Source: CAYVFC01 sp964450715 (lineage in GTDB: Bacteria; Myxococcota_A; Polyangia; Polyangiales; JAFGIB01). Taken from it: a DNA stretch of 8,459 bases. Positions 6,205 through 8,459 of this stretch are shown one piece after another; the first letter of the stretch is position 1, and each line of letters opens with the position of its first letter. Under the pieces are notes generated by a model. That model saw only the letters and a list, made by a program, of their open reading frames with translations. It was not told the origin of the DNA and made no database searches. A program made the position numbers and the translations under genes. The stretch spans positions 1 to 8,459 of the forward strand of contig CAYVFC010000224.1 in NCBI GenBank assembly GCA_964450715.1, given 5' to 3'.

Positions 6205-7863
6205 ATGTTGAAGAGATCATTCATTACCAGCTCGGCATTTCTCTACCTGCTGGCTGTCGTCGCTCCGGCCGTCGCCCAGGAAGAGCCCATCGACACCCAA
6301 CGCTTCAAACCGTACGCCACGAGCGGCGGATTTTTACAGACCGAAGGGACCTCGGTGCGCTACCCCATCGATCCGTGGAGCCTGGGTCTATGGCTTTCCT
6401 ATGCGCACAATCCACTGGTGGCGCTGGATGACAACGGAGAGGTTATCGAGACCGTGGTGGGCACTCAGCTGGCGTTCGACCTGACGGCTTCCTACGCCTT
6501 TGTCCACTGGTTCGAGCTCGGCCTGCACGCGCCGCTGGCCTACCTGGGCGGCGACGACGTGTCCGAAGCAGCCATCGGTGATCTCCGTCTGCTCCCCAAA
6601 TTTCGCCTGCTGGACGACGGACGCGACGGAGTCGGTCTGGGATTCGCCACCGAGCTACGACTGCCGACCCACACGGGGAACTTCTACGGGGGAGCGCGCA
6701 ACGTGGTTTTCGCCCCGCGTCTGCTGCTGGATCACCTTTTCGGCTGGACCGGCTTTCGCCTGGGGCTGGAATTCGGGGCTCTGCTGCGCGAAGCCACGCA
6801 TTTTCGCAACGTTACGGCAGCGAGCGAGCTCATTGCCGGTCTCGGCATGGGGTTTCGTTTCGACAAGGGGCGTTCTCCGGTCGAGATTCTACTCGACATG
6901 CGCAGCGCCGTCGGACTGTCTGAAATGGATTCCGAGGAGGTCGCCCTCGAGGGCCTCGCCGCAGTCGGGATCGATCTGAGCGCGGATTGGAAGGTCAATG
7001 TCGGCGGAGGCCTGGGACTGCTCGAGGGCTTTGGCGTGCCGACCTTTCGCTTTCTCGCCGGGCTGCGCTGGGAGCCGTCGCCCAACGATCCGGACCACGA
7101 CGGGGTGAGAAGTCCTACCGCGTCGGAGCAGGAGGCCGCTCGGCAGCTCGAGGAAGGGGACGGCGCCGAAGGTGCCGAGGGCGAAGGTGCCGAGGGCGAA
7201 GGTGCCGAAGGCGAAGGAGAGGCTGGCGGCAAGGACGGGGAACAGGAGGCGACGGCGGCCGGCGAAGGCCAGGGCGCCGAGGCGGTCGGCGACGAGGAAC
7301 GCGAGCTGGCTATCCGCGAGGGCTATGACGCGTGCCCCGATTTGCCGGAAGACTACGACGGCATCGAGGACGACGACGGCTGCCCCGAGGGTGATGAGGA
7401 CGGCGATGGGGTTGTCGATTACTTCGACGCCTGTCCGGACGAAGAGGAGACGATCAATGGCTTTGAAGACGACGACGGCTGTCCCGACGAAGGGCCGGCT
7501 CAGATCGTGGTCGAAGAGGGTCGTATCGTCATCCTGGAAACGATCCGTTTTCGTCCGAACTCCGCTGAGCTGGAAGAGGAATCCGAACCGATCTTGAACC
7601 AGATCGCGCTCATGCTACGAAAGCACAAGGAGATAAAACGAGTACAAATCGGCGGTCATACCGACTCTACCGGTAGTCGCGAGCTCAACATGCGGTTATC
7701 GCGAAACCGCGCGGCATCGGTTCGCCGCCACCTCATCGGCCGGGGCATCAAACCCCATCGCATGACAGCGGAGGGCTTTGGTCCTGACAGACCGATCGCC
7801 GATAACGAGACCGAGGAAGGTCGGGCCAAGAACCGGCGGGTGGAGTTCTTGACAGTCGATTGA
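6205..7863 (+). CDS. Outer-membrane beta-barrel protein with thrombospondin type 3 repeats and OmpA C-terminal domain
   Basis: Predicted 552-residue outer-membrane protein. Residues 1-24 form a signal peptide ending AVA. Residues 35-290 show the alternating hydrophobic pattern and Gly/aromatic content of a beta-barrel. A calcium-binding thrombospondin type 3 segment starts with NDPDHDGV (294-301), is interrupted by an acidic Glu/Gly/Ala-rich insert (about 302-373), and resumes with YDACPDLPEDYDG, DDDGCP, DGDGVVDYFDACP and DDDGCP (374-427). Residues 440-552 are an OmpA peptidoglycan-binding domain: IRFRPNSAEL, GGHTDSTGS with Asp487, LSRNRA with Arg502, and the closing KNRRVEF. The domain should tie the outer membrane to the cell wall. 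Start: ATG 6205 with GAGAGG 4 nt upstream. Before the MITE insertion it would have followed the stop of the Cys-rich gene by 8 nt, so the two products may work together at the cell surface. Confidence 0.92.
   Translation: MLKRSFITSSAFLYLLAVVAPAVAQEEPIDTQRFKPYATSGGFLQTEGTSVRYPIDPWSLGLWLSYAHNPLVALDDNGEVIETVVGTQLAFDLTASYAFVHWFELGLHAPLAYLGGDDVSEAAIGDLRLLPKFRLLDDGRDGVGLGFATELRLPTHTGNFYGGARNVVFAPRLLLDHLFGWTGFRLGLEFGALLREATHFRNVTAASELIAGLGMGFRFDKGRSPVEILLDMRSAVGLSEMDSEEVALEGLAAVGIDLSADWKVNVGGGLGLLEGFGVPTFRFLAGLRWEPSPNDPDHDGVRSPTASEQEAARQLEEGDGAEGAEGEGAEGEGAEGEGEAGGKDGEQEATAAGEGQGAEAVGDEERELAIREGYDACPDLPEDYDGIEDDDGCPEGDEDGDGVVDYFDACPDEEETINGFEDDDGCPDEGPAQIVVEEGRIVILETIRFRPNSAELEEESEPILNQIALMLRKHKEIKRVQIGGHTDSTGSRELNMRLSRNRAASVRRHLIGRGIKPHRMTAEGFGPDRPIADNETEEGRAKNRRVEFLTVD
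7171..7215 (+). repeat. Three tandem 15-bp units encoding GAEGE
   Basis: GGTGCCGAGGGCGAA occurs at 7171-7185 and 7186-7200, and once more with one base change at 7201-7215. Each unit encodes Gly-Ala-Glu-Gly-Glu within the acidic insert. Near-identical units in multiples of three bases can expand or contract by slippage without breaking the frame. Confidence 0.8.
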
Positions 7864-7881
7864 CCGCGGAGGTCCGGCGGG

Positions 7882-7902
7882 AACGACTTGTTGCGTCGTT
7901 TT
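7882..7902 (+). terminator. Weak terminator-like hairpin after the ompA-like gene
   Basis: AACGAC (7882-7887) pairs with GTCGTT (7895-7900) across a 7-nt loop and is followed by two more T residues. It lies 19 nt after the stop codon. The stem is short and modest in GC, so this is a candidate only. Confidence 0.22.
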
Positions 7903-7932
7903 AGGACACCGTACCGTCATCCGTCCGACGCA

Positions 7933-8055
7933 CCACCCCCGGGGGGTGACGCGCCTTGAACAGCACTCAGGGTATCGGGCTCGCCACCCCCGGGGGTGAC
8001 GCGCCTTGAACAGCGCTCAGGATATCGATCGCGCCACCCCCGGGGGTGACGCGCC
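7933..8055. repeat. Three-copy, 50-bp-period array centred on palindrome CACCCCCGGGGGTG
   Basis: CCACCCCC followed by five or six G and TGACGCGCC occurs at 7933, 7984 and 8034. The first two copies continue with the same CTTGAACAGC and a related CTCAGG.TATCG tail; the third stops matching after GCGCC (8055). The core is a perfect 14-bp palindrome in copies 2 and 3 and has one extra G in copy 1. It has no spare loop, so it looks more like a binding site for a dimeric protein or a cruciform than an RNA hairpin. The array lies between the ompA-like gene and the small gene at 8179, in an intergenic stretch of 315 bp. Confidence 0.75.
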
Positions 8056-8114
8056 CGGCCATTTTCGCAGAAAAGTGACAACGAGCTATTCCGTTTTTCT
8101 ACGGCACGATCGAT

Positions 8115-8138
8115 TATCTTAAGACGTATCCTAAGACG
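8115..8138. promoter_or_regulatory. 12-bp tandem repeat upstream of the small gene
   Basis: TATCTTAAGACG (8115-8126) is followed at once by TATCCTAAGACG (8127-8138), with one mismatch. A related word, CGATTATTAAGAG, comes at 8142-8154, echoing CGATTATCTTAAG at 8111-8123. These AT-rich repeats 40-65 bp before ATG 8179 are in the right place for a promoter and a regulator site. Which bases serve as -35 and -10 cannot be decided by eye. Confidence 0.35.
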
Positions 8139-8178
8139 ACGCGATTATTAAGAGCCACCGCGAAACCGCGATGTTCCG

Positions 8179-8397
8179 ATGACTTCCGACAAGGAAGACG
8201 ACATACTGGACAACGAACATCAACGACCTACAGGGCCGCGTGCAAAGCTGATGATTCGCCACCGTAGGGAGACGCCTGACTTGCGGCCCGGAAGCCGCAA
8301 CTTGCGAAGGGCCGTGCTGTTGCTTGCGGAAAAGGTCGAGTCGCTGGGCGTGGATGTCAGCGACGTGACGGAATTGATCGGAGCCAATAGAGAGTGA
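8179..8397 (+). CDS. Small hypothetical protein (72 residues)
   Basis: I do not recognise this protein. It has an acidic start (SDKEDDILDNE), then a basic, Pro-containing stretch (residues 18-41: RAKLMIRHRRETPDLRPGSR), and a C-terminal half predicted to form two helices (RRAVLLLAEKVESLG and DVSDVTELIGANRE). There is no signal peptide or membrane segment, so it should be cytosolic. The alternating charged and hydrophobic pattern of the last helices would suit a small protein-binding or DNA-associated factor, but that is a guess. There is no good ribosome-binding site before ATG 8179; a four-codon frame, ATG TTC CGA TGA, at 8171-8182 overlaps the start and could couple translation. The upstream repeats may control it. 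Whether it is expressed is uncertain. Confidence 0.5.
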   Translation: MTSDKEDDILDNEHQRPTGPRAKLMIRHRRETPDLRPGSRNLRRAVLLLAEKVESLGVDVSDVTELIGANRE

Positions 8398-8459
8398 GAC
8401 GCTCTGGCTCGACGGGCCTTTTCTAAGAGGGGTGTTTAAAAAGCGCCGACCGAGTATTT

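Noticed and set aside
7933..8055. CRISPR array
   Set aside because: Only three units, the sequence between the palindromes is itself repeated rather than unique, and no cas gene is present.
8405..8423. GGCtcgacggGCC followed by TTTTCT as a terminator after the small gene
   Set aside because: The stem is about three base pairs; the T-rich run alone is not enough.

Overview
The window looks like chromosomal DNA from a high-GC, Gram-negative bacterium of the Myxococcota (former Deltaproteobacteria) type. Three things point there: myxobacterial cysteine-rich repeats of the CGNG-V-E-x-EQCDDGN-x(5)-DGC class in a lipoprotein, a MYXO-CTERM-like C-terminal anchor on a second secreted Cys-rich protein, and an OmpA-family protein carrying thrombospondin type 3 repeats. 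This taxonomic call is an inference from protein style only.

Layout: (1) 122-2011, minus strand: a large Cys-rich lipoprotein. (2) 2012-2300: divergent intergenic region with an 11-bp direct repeat and an inverted repeat that look like a regulator site. (3) 2301-3089, plus strand: an intact class I SAM-dependent methyltransferase. (4) 3127 to about 4510: a patch of broken genes. It holds the 3' end of a TetR-type regulator (minus), the 3' end of a small membrane-protein gene (plus), a membrane glycosyltransferase that has lost its whole middle (plus) and a piece of a Dickkopf-like Cys-rich protein (minus). The fragments abut one another, which suggests several deletions in one place, or else assembly errors. 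(5) 4596-7863, plus strand: a promoter-like sequence, a secreted Cys-rich protein with a C-terminal anchor, and an outer-membrane barrel/OmpA protein. These two genes appear to have been a tight operon that a 252-bp MITE-like element has split. (6) 7864-8178: an intergenic region with three copies of a 50-bp-period repeat, each centred on the palindrome CACCCCCGGGGGTG, followed by a 12-bp tandem repeat. (7) 8179-8397, plus strand: a small hypothetical protein.

The best supported unusual feature is the MITE-like element at 5935-6186. It has about 50-bp imperfect terminal inverted repeats, a TAA direct repeat at both flanks and no transposase. Removing it with one TAA copy recreates a clean upstream gene end (codons AGT AAG CCC TGA) 8 nt before the ATG of the downstream ompA-like gene. 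The element now supplies the stop codon of the upstream gene.

Functionally the window is about the cell envelope: a lipoprotein, an anchored surface protein, an outer-membrane/peptidoglycan-binding protein and a ruined membrane glycosyltransferase. I see no phage, CRISPR, toxin-antitoxin or defence system, and no tRNA or rRNA gene. I cannot support a claim of a wholly new biological system here. The 50-bp palindrome array and the MITE are the parts most worth following up.
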